Below are positions 1 to 5,849 of a DNA stretch of 6,131 nucleotides, piece by piece. Source of the stretch: CAJQQY01 sp964352225 (GTDB lineage: Bacteria > Bacteroidota > Bacteroidia > Chitinophagales > Saprospiraceae); the NCBI GenBank assembly GCA_964352225.1, contig CAYGRM010000399.1:1-6131 (forward strand), written 5' to 3'. The translations under genes were made by a program, and so were the position numbers. Every line of letters begins with the position of its first letter. Positions within the stretch are counted from its first letter, which is position 1. Below the pieces are notes generated by a model. The model saw only the letters and a list, made by a program, of their open reading frames with translations, had not been told where the DNA came from and made no database searches.

Positions 1-194
1 GTTGAAAATCAATGAGTTAAACCTTTTTTATTTTTAGGGAAAGATGAAATTTGCCTTTTCCTAAAATGGCAGATTCATTAAATTCCTACTGTCAAAATGC
101 TATGCACCTTCTATTTTTTTCTGACAAAAAAAGTATTTTTTCAAATTGGAATGCTTTGTGCCGACTCGCAACCTAACGCTTTATATTAAGCAAG

Positions 195-1235
195 ATGACT
201 TTAAAAAATACAACCATGGTAGATTTCACATCAGACGAAAATACCCCCCAACATCCGTTTAGAACTTCTCATAATGATAATCAACTGCTAGATGCTTATT
301 CGCAAACTGTAATAAGTGTAGCGAAAAAAACGAGCGATGCAGTAGTCCAAATTCAAGTTAAGAAAAAACCAACCGCGCAAAAACAAAGAACTCGGAATCC
401 TCAAAATCCTTTTGGAACGGGTTCTGGTTTTATCATTTCTAGTGATGGTTTTATCGTTACCAATAGTCATGTAATCAAAGGTGCTGAAAAAATAACAGTC
501 AACTTACAAGATGGTCGACACCTTCCGGCGCAACTTATCGGAGATGATCCTGCGACGGATATCGCCGTTTTACAAATCAATGCAGAGAAACTTTCTTATA
601 TCCGTTTTGGAAATTCAGATGACTTGCAAGTTGGACAGCTTGCTATTGCAATTGGAAATCCCTTTGGTTTTCAGTATACCCTAACAGCAGGAGTAGTGAG
701 TGCCTTGGGAAGAACTTTGCGAACAGAAAGTCAACGATTGATTGATGATGTCATTCAAACTGATGCAGCACTTAATCCTGGGAATTCTGGTGGACCATTA
801 TTAAATTCTTTTGGCGAAGTGATTGGAGTGAATACTGCAATTATTGCTTCAGGTCAAGGACTTTGTTTTGCGGTTACTTCTAACTTAGCAGAGTACATTG
901 TTGGTAAATTGATCATGGATGGGAAAGTGCGAAGAGGGGTGATAGGTATTGCTGGACAGACCGTTCGATTTAATCCGAGAGTGATTCAACGATTTCAATT
1001 GGAGGTAAAATCAGGTGTCCAAATTCAACAAATTGAAGCTAAATCTGCAGCTTATAATGCTGAATTAAAACACGGTGATATTATTGTTGGATTGAATACG
1101 TCAAAGATAAATTCGATTGATGATTTGCATAAACTGTTAGATGAGAAATCGATTGGTCAGGCGATGCAGTTGGAGGTTTTACGAAGTGGGAAAAAGGAAA
1201 AGGTGCGAGTAATTCCAGCGGAACTAAAAAACTAA
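195..1235 (+). CDS. HtrA/DegP-like trypsin-type serine protease with one C-terminal PDZ domain
   Basis: This 346-residue protein has the S1C (HtrA/DegP) layout. A variable N-terminal tail of about 40 residues is followed by a chymotrypsin-fold protease domain (about 40-240) and one PDZ domain (about 250-342). The catalytic triad is readable: His92 in TNSHVI, Asp122 in TDIAVL and Ser198 in GNSGGP. The family markers IAIGNPFG (151-158) and IQTDAALNPGNSGG (187-200) are intact, so it should be active. Such enzymes degrade or refold damaged proteins, with the PDZ domain binding exposed C-termini. The N-terminus is polar (MTLKNTTMVDFTSDENTPQ) with no signal peptide or membrane segment, so a cytoplasmic location is inferred, unlike classical periplasmic DegP. 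An in-frame stop at 174-176 limits the start to ATG 195 or the Met8 codon at 216. Neither has a Shine-Dalgarno sequence; the longer form is reported. The gene stands alone and converges on the transposase and icmF. The family call is sure; the substrate is unknown. Confidence 0.93.
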   Translation: MTLKNTTMVDFTSDENTPQHPFRTSHNDNQLLDAYSQTVISVAKKTSDAVVQIQVKKKPTAQKQRTRNPQNPFGTGSGFIISSDGFIVTNSHVIKGAEKITVNLQDGRHLPAQLIGDDPATDIAVLQINAEKLSYIRFGNSDDLQVGQLAIAIGNPFGFQYTLTAGVVSALGRTLRTESQRLIDDVIQTDAALNPGNSGGPLLNSFGEVIGVNTAIIASGQGLCFAVTSNLAEYIVGKLIMDGKVRRGVIGIAGQTVRFNPRVIQRFQLEVKSGVQIQQIEAKSAAYNAELKHGDIIVGLNTSKINSIDDLHKLLDEKSIGQAMQLEVLRSGKKEKVRVIPAELKN

Positions 1236-1245
1236 TACTTAACAT

Positions 1246-1268
1246 GTGGTGGTCTGCTTTAGCTGACC
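1246..1268 (+). repeat. REP-like palindrome, copy 1
   Basis: GTGGT is followed by the imperfect palindrome GGTCTGCTTTAGCTGACC. This folds as a GGTC/GACC outer stem, a T-T mismatch, a GC/GC inner stem and a TTTA loop. It starts 11 bases after the protease stop codon. It is identical over 23 bases to copy 3 and forms an inverted pair with copy 2. Confidence 0.9.
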
Positions 1269-1303
1269 TAAAAGGAAATTCACCCAGCATGGATCTTTTT
1301 CAA

Positions 1304-1326
1304 GATCAGCTAAAGCAGACCACCAC
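1304..1326 (-). repeat. REP-like palindrome, copy 2
   Basis: This copy matches copy 1 at 22 of 23 bases, read on the - strand. The one change (C to T at the penultimate base) turns a G-C pair of the hairpin into a G-U type pair, so the fold survives. Its GTGG end lies 3 bases from the transposase stop codon (1330-1332). Confidence 0.9.
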
Positions 1327-1329
1327 GTG

Positions 1330-1992
1330 TTATACATCAGAACAATCTTTCCAGTAGGTAAGCTTATAATCTTCCCAATTATCAACTAGTTTTGCAACGA
1401 CAGGATTATTAATTATATACCAGATAATATTAATTAATTCTTTCCCACTTCTAACATAATGATCATAACTTTCTTTTTGCCAAAACTTCCCTTTACGATT
1501 TAATAATCGATTTACCTCAAAAGCACTTCCTCCTTTTATTTTTCTCAAAATTTCATCCACCTGAATATAATTTTTCAAATTCAATTCTTCATTCTCTTTT
1601 CCTTGGAATTGAATTGATGTATCAAAAACTAAATGAACATGATTTGGCATAATGCAATAAGCTAATAGATCATAAAGTTCGCCATCATATAAATGGATTT
1701 TGCTCGCTACAATTTTCGCAATCTTTTCATTTCTCAAAAAATCATTCCCGTCAATTATTTGATCTAATCCCCAATCCATTTTCTTAAAAAATAATTTCCG
1801 CTGATTGTAAATAGCTTCATTTGCATCTAAGTACCGAGATGTTTTTATCTCAAAAATTCTATCATTAAGTTCTGATCTAATCTTTTTCAAATACTGAAGA
1901 GGCAATGAACCTTCTAATCTAAAAGTAATAAAAAATGTCCCACCAATAGGTTGAATATGTGGTAAGTTAGAGCGATAGTATGTTTTCATCAT
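1330..1992 (-). CDS. REP-associated tyrosine transposase (RAYT; Y1/HUH transposase family)
   Basis: This 220-residue protein of the IS200/RAYT (Y1 HUH) superfamily makes single-strand cuts at REP hairpins through a covalent tyrosine link. The HUH metal motif is seen as His118-Val-His120 in IMPNHVHLV. Further on, WQKESYDHYVRS (172-183) precedes the helix with NNPV (195-198). By eye alignment with E. coli TnpA-REP, the nucleophile is Tyr192, five residues before the Pro of NNPV. The N-terminus PIGGTFFITFRL (15-26) is also typical. The frame stays open upstream to an ATG at 2058, but that 22-residue extension translates REP copy 3 (RSAKADHH), so I start at the MM pair (1992, or 1989). No Shine-Dalgarno is seen. 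A weak -7-like TAATTTTA lies at 2061-2068 on this strand. The gene has no frameshift and all key residues, so it is probably functional. Its single 220-residue HUH domain is longer than E. coli TnpA-REP because of an insert between the N-terminal strand and the HUH motif. Confidence 0.92.
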   Translation of the reverse strand: MMKTYYRSNLPHIQPIGGTFFITFRLEGSLPLQYLKKIRSELNDRIFEIKTSRYLDANEAIYNQRKLFFKKMDWGLDQIIDGNDFLRNEKIAKIVASKIHLYDGELYDLLAYCIMPNHVHLVFDTSIQFQGKENEELNLKNYIQVDEILRKIKGGSAFEVNRLLNRKGKFWQKESYDHYVRSGKELINIIWYIINNPVVAKLVDNWEDYKLTYWKDCSDV

Positions 1993-1998
1993 AGTAAT

Positions 1999-2021
1999 GT
2001 GGTGGTCTGCTTTAGCTGACC
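1999..2021 (+). repeat. REP-like palindrome, copy 3
   Basis: It is identical to copy 1 over 23 bases. Its GTGG end lies 7 bases from the transposase ATG at 1992, so the repeat forms the leader of the transposase message. It is followed by an A-run (GTAAAAAAAG); the copies 1 and 4 are also followed by A-rich sequence. Confidence 0.9.
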
Positions 2022-2032
2022 GTAAAAAAAGA

Positions 2033-2048
2033 ATTGGCGTAAGCCAAT
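2033..2048. other. Short perfect hairpin in the transposase leader
   Basis: ATTGGC (2033-2038), a GTAA loop and GCCAAT (2043-2048) form a perfect 6-bp stem. It sits between REP copy 3 and the weak promoter-like element of the transposase, so it would be in the untranslated leader. It could add to the folding of the leader; no function can be assigned from the sequence. Confidence 0.5.
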
Positions 2049-2136
2049 AAATAATCATACTAAAATTAACACATTTGATCTTCTGATGAAAATATTGTTT
2101 TCACATATCTTTTGGGACAATATCTGACTTTCTTAA

Positions 2137-2178
2137 AATAAAAAGGCTATTTCCTTTTTTGGAAATAACCTTTTTATT
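2137..2178. terminator. Bidirectional intrinsic terminator downstream of icmF
   Basis: Bases 2137-2154 pair with 2161-2178 around a six-T loop. The stem is 18 positions long with one mismatch (2147/2168) and a GGAAATA/TATTTCC core. A-rich and T-rich outer arms give a U-tract in transcripts read from either strand. It lies 34 bases past the icmF stop codon on the - strand, with REP copy 4 in between, and would end the icmF transcript before the transposase gene. Confidence 0.82.
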
Positions 2179-2187
2179 ATTTTTTTA

Positions 2188-2210
2188 GGTCAGCTAAAGC
2201 AGACCTCCAC
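2188..2210 (-). repeat. REP-like palindrome, copy 4
   Basis: It matches copy 1 at 22 of 23 bases on the - strand. The change (T to A) lies in the GTGGT leader and not in the stem, so the hairpin is intact. Only one base separates it from the icmF stop codon (2212-2214), and it lies between icmF and its terminator. Confidence 0.9.
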
Positions 2211-2211
2211 A

Positions 2212-5200
2212 TTACATATTGCGACGATATTGTCCGCCTACTTCGTAGAGAGCGTTAGTAATTTGTCCAAGGGAACAAGTTTTTACGGTCTCCATTAGGT
2301 GTTCGAAAATATTTTCGTTGCTAATTGATGCTTGCTGTAATGCTTTCAAATTTTGAGCAGATTGTTCAGCATCCGTTTGATGTAAATTTTCGAGCGTTTT
2401 AATTTGAGCTAATTTCTCTTCCTCGGTTGCTCGAATTACTTCCTCAGGAATTACTGTTGGAGAACCATCTTTTGACAAGAAAGTGTTCACGCCAATAATT
2501 GGAAATTCACCCGTATGTTTCAACGTCTCGTAATACAAACTTTCGTCTTGAATTTTACTTCGTTGATACATCGTTTCCATCGCACCAAGTACTCCTCCCC
2601 TTTCTGTGATTCGATCAAACTCCAATAAAACAGCTTCTTCTACTAGGTCAGTCAAATCATCAATGATGAATGAACCTTGCAATGGATTTTCATTTTTTGC
2701 CATGCCTAATTCATGATTAATAATCATCTGGATCGCAACTGCTCGGCGAACACTTTCCTCGGTTGGAGTTGTGATCGCTTCATCATAAGCATTGGTATGT
2801 AGACTATTACAGTTGTCATAAATGGCATACAATGCTTGCAAAGTCGTACGAATATCATTGAACGAAATCTCTTGCGCATGCAAGGATCGACCGGAAGTTT
2901 GAATATGATATTTCAATTTTTGAGAACGATCATTAGCTCCATATTTCATCTTTAATGCCTTTGACCAAATTCGTCGTGCCACTCTTCCGATCACCGCATA
3001 TTCTGGATCAACTCCATTCGAAAAGAAGAAAGAAAGGTTTGGCGCAAAATCATCCACATTCATTCCTCTTGACAAATAATATTCTAAAAAGGTAAATCCA
3101 TTGGACAAAGTAAATGCTAGTTGTGAAATTGGATTCGCTCCTGCTTCTGCAATGTGATAACCTGAAATCGAAACAGAATAAAAATTTCGAACTCGATTTT
3201 CTATAAAATATTGCTGTACGTCACCCATCAATTTTAAAGAAAATTCGGTAGAGAAAATACAAGTATTTTGCGCTTGATCTTCTTTTAAGATATCTGCTTG
3301 AACTGTTCCTCGAACAGAACTTAGTGCTTTTACTTTTAATTCATTATATATTTCTGGTTCCAAAATCTGATCACCCGTCACGCCCAACAACATCAAGCCT
3401 AAACCATTATTTCCTTTTGGAATAGCTCCATTATATTTTGGTCTTGCTAATTTTTTATCATCGTACAATTCTTTCAATTTCGCCTCCACCAAATGTTCTA
3501 AACCATTTTCTTTGATGTAAATTTCACATTGCTGATCAATCGCAGCATTCATAAAAAATGCACAAATCGTTGCAGCAGGTCCATTAATCGTCATCGAAAC
3601 CGAAGTTGTCGGACTGCATAGATCAAAACCTGAGTACAATTTTTTAGCATCATCCAAGCAACAAACACTCACGCCTGAATTTCCAATTTTTCCATAAATA
3701 TCAGGTCGATGATCTGGATTCTCTCCATAAAGTGTTACTGAATCAAAAGCTGTTGACAATCGATTGGCAGGCATATCGGCCGATAAATAATGGAATCGAG
3801 TATTCGTTCTTTCAGGGCCACCTTCTCCTGCAAACATCCGAGTTGGATCCTCTCCTTTTCTTTTAAATGGAAAAACTCCTGAGGTAAACGGAAATTCCCC
3901 CGGCACATTTTCTTGCAAAACCCATTTCAAAATTTCGCCCCAATCTTTAAATCTTGGCAACGAAACTCTCGGTATTTTTAAATGAGAAAGTGAAGTTGTA
4001 AATGTCGGAACTCGGATTTCTCGATTCCGAACTTTGTACATAAATTCATCCGCTGAGTAAGCTGCTTTTTTTGCTTCCCAACCATCCAATATTTTTTTAC
4101 AACGTCCATCCAAATCTAATTCTAACTCAGCATAAGATTTTTTCAAACCTTTTAAAACGGCTTCTCTATTTTCAATGCGTTCTTGTTTTTCAATAATCGA
4201 AATGGAATTTTTTATGCCAAATAACTTCCTAGCTATTTCACATTGTTTTTCTACCCAACGATCATATTGTCGATTATTTTCAGAAATCTCAGAAAGATAC
4301 CGAGTTCGATTTGGAGGAATGATATAGATTTTTTCACTCATCCCATCGTCTAGCAAAATATTTGGTTTTAAATTCGCCCCAGTTTTTTCAACGATTGTGT
4401 CCATCAATTTTTTATACAAAACATTTGTTCCTGGATCATTGAATTGCGAAGCAATTGTTCCAAAGCAAGGCATCTCGCTTGGAGGTGTTTCCCATAATTG
4501 ATGGTTCCGCTGAAACTGTTTTTTCACATCTCGCAAAGCATCTTGCGCCCCTCTTTTATCAAATTTATTGATTGCAATGATGTCGGCAAAATCCAACATA
4601 TCAATTTTTTCCAATTGCGTAGCTGCGCCATATTCAGGAGTCATCACATACATCGTCACATCAGAGTGATCAACAATTTCAGTATCTGATTGACCAATTC
4701 CCGAAGTCTCCAAAATGATCAAATCAAAGTTAGCTCCCTTCAGAATATCGACTGCTGATTGCACATGTTTTGACAAAGCTAAATTCGATTGACGAGTCGC
4801 CAACGAACGCATATAAACTCGATCTTGGTTGATTGCATTCATCCGAATTCGATCTCCTAACAATGCTCCTCCAGTTTTTCTTTTCGAAGGATCGACGGAA
4901 ACAATCGCAATTGTTTTATCTTCAAAATCCATCAAAAATCGTCGAACCAATTCATCCACTAGGCTAGATTTGCCTGCTCCACCTGTCCCTGTAATTCCTA
5001 AAACAGGAATAGTCTTCGTTTTATTTTCTTTATTGATTTGAGCTAGCCAGTCTTTATTTTCTTCTGGAAAATTCTCTACCGCTGAAATCATTCGAGCAAT
5101 CGCATGAGGATCTTTCTCCGCAAATTTTTTCACTTCTCCATTCAAATTAATTCCAACCGGAAAATCACAACCTTCCAACATTTCATTAATCATCCCTTGC

Positions 5201-5595
5201 AATCCCATTTTCCGACCATCATCAGGTGAATAAATATGAGTAATCCCATATTCATGCAGCATGGCAATCTCAGTTGGCAAAATAGTTCCGCCACCGCCGC
5301 CATAAATTTTCACATGACCAGCACCTCGCTCTTGCAGCAAGTCGTACATATATTTAAAAAATTCATTGTGACCACCTTGGTAAGATGTCAATGCAATGCC
5401 CTGCACATCTTCTTGAATCGCAGTATTGACAATTTCTTGGACAGATCGATTGTGTCCGAGGTGAATAATTTCAGCGCCGCTGCTCTGCAAAATTCGACGC
5501 ATGATATTGATAGCTGCATCATGCCCATCAAATAAGGAACCCGCAGTAACAATTCGGATTTTATTCTTCGGTTGGTACGGAGTTATTTTTTCCAT
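2212..5595 (-). CDS. icmF: Fused isobutyryl-CoA mutase IcmF (B12-binding, GTPase and mutase domains)
   Basis: This complete 1127-residue adenosylcobalamin enzyme carries its own G-protein chaperone. It interconverts isobutyryl-CoA and n-butyryl-CoA in the cytoplasm; IcmF enzymes also act weakly on isovaleryl/pivalyl-CoA. Residues 1-150 are the B12-binding domain, with DGHD (His25 as cobalt ligand), TSYQGG (70-75) and YGGGGG (98-103). Residues 195-410 are a MeaB-like GTPase with Walker A GTGGAGKS (203-210), ETSGIGQSD (296-304) and NKFD (343-346). A linker (about 415-530) leads to the mutase domain (about 530-1127), with SISGYHIAEAGA (809-820) and QTSGRSLHAQE (899-909). Two specificity positions mark it as isobutyryl rather than methylmalonyl type: Phe575 where methylmalonyl-CoA mutase has the substrate-binding Tyr, and Gln776 (AQNT) where that enzyme has Arg (VRNT). 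The domain order and length fit IcmF (about 1090 residues). It is monocistronic between its own promoter region and terminator. No frameshift or missing motif was seen. Confidence 0.96.
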   Translation of the reverse strand: MEKITPYQPKNKIRIVTAGSLFDGHDAAINIMRRILQSSGAEIIHLGHNRSVQEIVNTAIQEDVQGIALTSYQGGHNEFFKYMYDLLQERGAGHVKIYGGGGGTILPTEIAMLHEYGITHIYSPDDGRKMGLQGMINEMLEGCDFPVGINLNGEVKKFAEKDPHAIARMISAVENFPEENKDWLAQINKENKTKTIPVLGITGTGGAGKSSLVDELVRRFLMDFEDKTIAIVSVDPSKRKTGGALLGDRIRMNAINQDRVYMRSLATRQSNLALSKHVQSAVDILKGANFDLIILETSGIGQSDTEIVDHSDVTMYVMTPEYGAATQLEKIDMLDFADIIAINKFDKRGAQDALRDVKKQFQRNHQLWETPPSEMPCFGTIASQFNDPGTNVLYKKLMDTIVEKTGANLKPNILLDDGMSEKIYIIPPNRTRYLSEISENNRQYDRWVEKQCEIARKLFGIKNSISIIEKQERIENREAVLKGLKKSYAELELDLDGRCKKILDGWEAKKAAYSADEFMYKVRNREIRVPTFTTSLSHLKIPRVSLPRFKDWGEILKWVLQENVPGEFPFTSGVFPFKRKGEDPTRMFAGEGGPERTNTRFHYLSADMPANRLSTAFDSVTLYGENPDHRPDIYGKIGNSGVSVCCLDDAKKLYSGFDLCSPTTSVSMTINGPAATICAFFMNAAIDQQCEIYIKENGLEHLVEAKLKELYDDKKLARPKYNGAIPKGNNGLGLMLLGVTGDQILEPEIYNELKVKALSSVRGTVQADILKEDQAQNTCIFSTEFSLKLMGDVQQYFIENRVRNFYSVSISGYHIAEAGANPISQLAFTLSNGFTFLEYYLSRGMNVDDFAPNLSFFFSNGVDPEYAVIGRVARRIWSKALKMKYGANDRSQKLKYHIQTSGRSLHAQEISFNDIRTTLQALYAIYDNCNSLHTNAYDEAITTPTEESVRRAVAIQMIINHELGMAKNENPLQGSFIIDDLTDLVEEAVLLEFDRITERGGVLGAMETMYQRSKIQDESLYYETLKHTGEFPIIGVNTFLSKDGSPTVIPEEVIRATEEEKLAQIKTLENLHQTDAEQSAQNLKALQQASISNENIFEHLMETVKTCSLGQITNALYEVGGQYRRNM

Positions 5596-5614
5596 AAATA
5601 TATTTGGTTATTAA

Positions 5615-5643
5615 TCCTTTTGTGATCTAACAACCCAAAAGGA
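5615..5643. promoter_or_regulatory. Inverted repeat in the icmF leader, possible operator
   Basis: TCCTTTTG (5615-5622) and CAAAAGGA (5636-5643) are perfect reverse complements separated by 13 bases. The repeat ends 20 bases upstream of the icmF ATG and lies downstream of the candidate promoter. It could be a dimeric repressor site or a leader-RNA hairpin. Acyl-CoA genes are often under TetR-type control, but no regulator gene is in the window, so this is inference. Confidence 0.45.
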
Positions 5644-5667
5644 CTCTGGTTCAAAATGTACGTGGCA

Positions 5668-5675
5668 CAAAATTA
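5668..5675 (-). promoter_or_regulatory. Candidate icmF promoter, Bacteroidota-type -7 element
   Basis: Read on the - strand the bases are TAATTTTG, a perfect match to the TAnnTTTG -7 consensus of Bacteroidota sigma factors. It is 72 bases upstream of the icmF start, giving a leader of about 65 bases that would contain the 5615-5643 inverted repeat. No clear TTG -33 element is found at the usual 19-21 base spacing, which lowers confidence. Confidence 0.4.
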
Positions 5676-5743
5676 CACTTTTTTGCTTTTGAAAAGGCTA
5701 GAAATTCATGGAAATAGTTTCTGATTGTCTAAAAAATACTCTC

Positions 5744-5776
5744 AGCCGTGGCATGGTTTCAAACCGTGTCATGGCT
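5744..5776 (+). repeat. Imperfect 33-base palindrome in the icmF/glycosyltransferase divergent region
   Basis: Arms 5744-5759 and 5761-5776 flank a single central C. In a + strand transcript all 16 arm positions can pair: 13 Watson-Crick and three G-U wobbles, less the few bases needed for the loop. On the - strand the same three positions would be A-C mismatches. The arms also read as a direct repeat, CCGTGGCATGG (5746-5756) and CCGTGTCATGG (5764-5774), differing at one base. No T-tract follows, so it is not a standard terminator. It is unrelated in sequence to the REP copies of this window. Confidence 0.7.
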
Positions 5777-5849
5777 AAATATATTACACTACTCATATCA
5801 ATTTTCCCAAAATATTATTTTAGCTTCGCAAAAAGTAAAACAGAAATTA

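Larger units (their letters stand above)
1240..1332. repeat. REP pair forming a long inverted repeat (BIME-like) at the protease/transposase junction
   Basis: Bases 1241-1268 and 1304-1331 are reverse complements at 26 of 28 positions around a 35-base spacer, and one further pair (1240 with 1332) also matches. The right arm overlaps the transposase stop codon and the left arm begins a few bases past the protease stop codon. A transcript from either side would therefore fold into one very long hairpin or into two separate REP hairpins. A second perfect 6-bp hairpin (GATCTT 1292-1297, AAGATC 1302-1307) competes with the right arm. There is no clean U-tract, so classical intrinsic termination is uncertain; a role in protecting 3' ends is possible but inferred. 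Confidence 0.85.
1246..2210. mobile_element. RAYT/REP locus: transposase gene bracketed by two inverted REP pairs
   Basis: A REP-associated tyrosine transposase gene lies between two pairs of inverted copies of one 23-base palindromic repeat. The order is REP1 (+) and REP2 (-), then the transposase on the - strand, then REP3 (+) and REP4 (-). In each pair the GTGG ends point outward, so the transposase is directly flanked by the GTGG ends of REP2 and REP3, while REP1 and REP4 mark the outer limits next to the protease and icmF. RAYT proteins are known to bind and cut such REP hairpins, recognising the tetranucleotide 5' of the palindrome. The nested design is what a REP-carrying transposable unit (REPtron) looks like. 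The outer limits are inferred from the outermost repeats; no target-site duplication is expected for HUH enzymes and none was seen. The icmF terminator lies inside these limits, so the unit may not have inserted as one piece. Confidence 0.75.

Noticed and set aside
35..63. Hairpin TAGGGAAAG / CTTTTCCTA with an 11-base loop, as a possible terminator of an upstream gene
   Set aside because: The 9-pair stem is weak and AT-rich, and no T-tract follows it on either strand. The upstream gene, if any, is outside the window.
112..141. TATTTTTT at 112-119 and 134-141 as -7 elements for the protease
   Set aside because: Both match TAnnTTTG at 7 of 8 positions only because they are T-runs, and neither has a TTG at the right distance upstream.
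288..470. A 60-codon open frame on the - strand
   Set aside because: It is antisense to the protease catalytic domain and has basic, low-complexity composition with no recognisable motif.
1081..1290. A 69-codon open frame on the - strand across the protease 3' end and REP copy 1
   Set aside because: It is antisense to the conserved PDZ domain and its only recognisable stretch, RSAKADHH, is the translated REP palindrome. It has no family resemblance.
1246..2210. CRISPR array or MITE-only explanation for the four repeats
   Set aside because: The repeats alternate in orientation with unequal spacers (35, 672 and 166 bases) and one spacer is a transposase gene, which fits REP/RAYT and not CRISPR.
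4498..5535. Three open frames on the + strand (4498-4689, 4829-5041, 5236-5535)
   Set aside because: All are antisense to the conserved GTPase and B12-binding domains of icmF and look like shadows of its codons.
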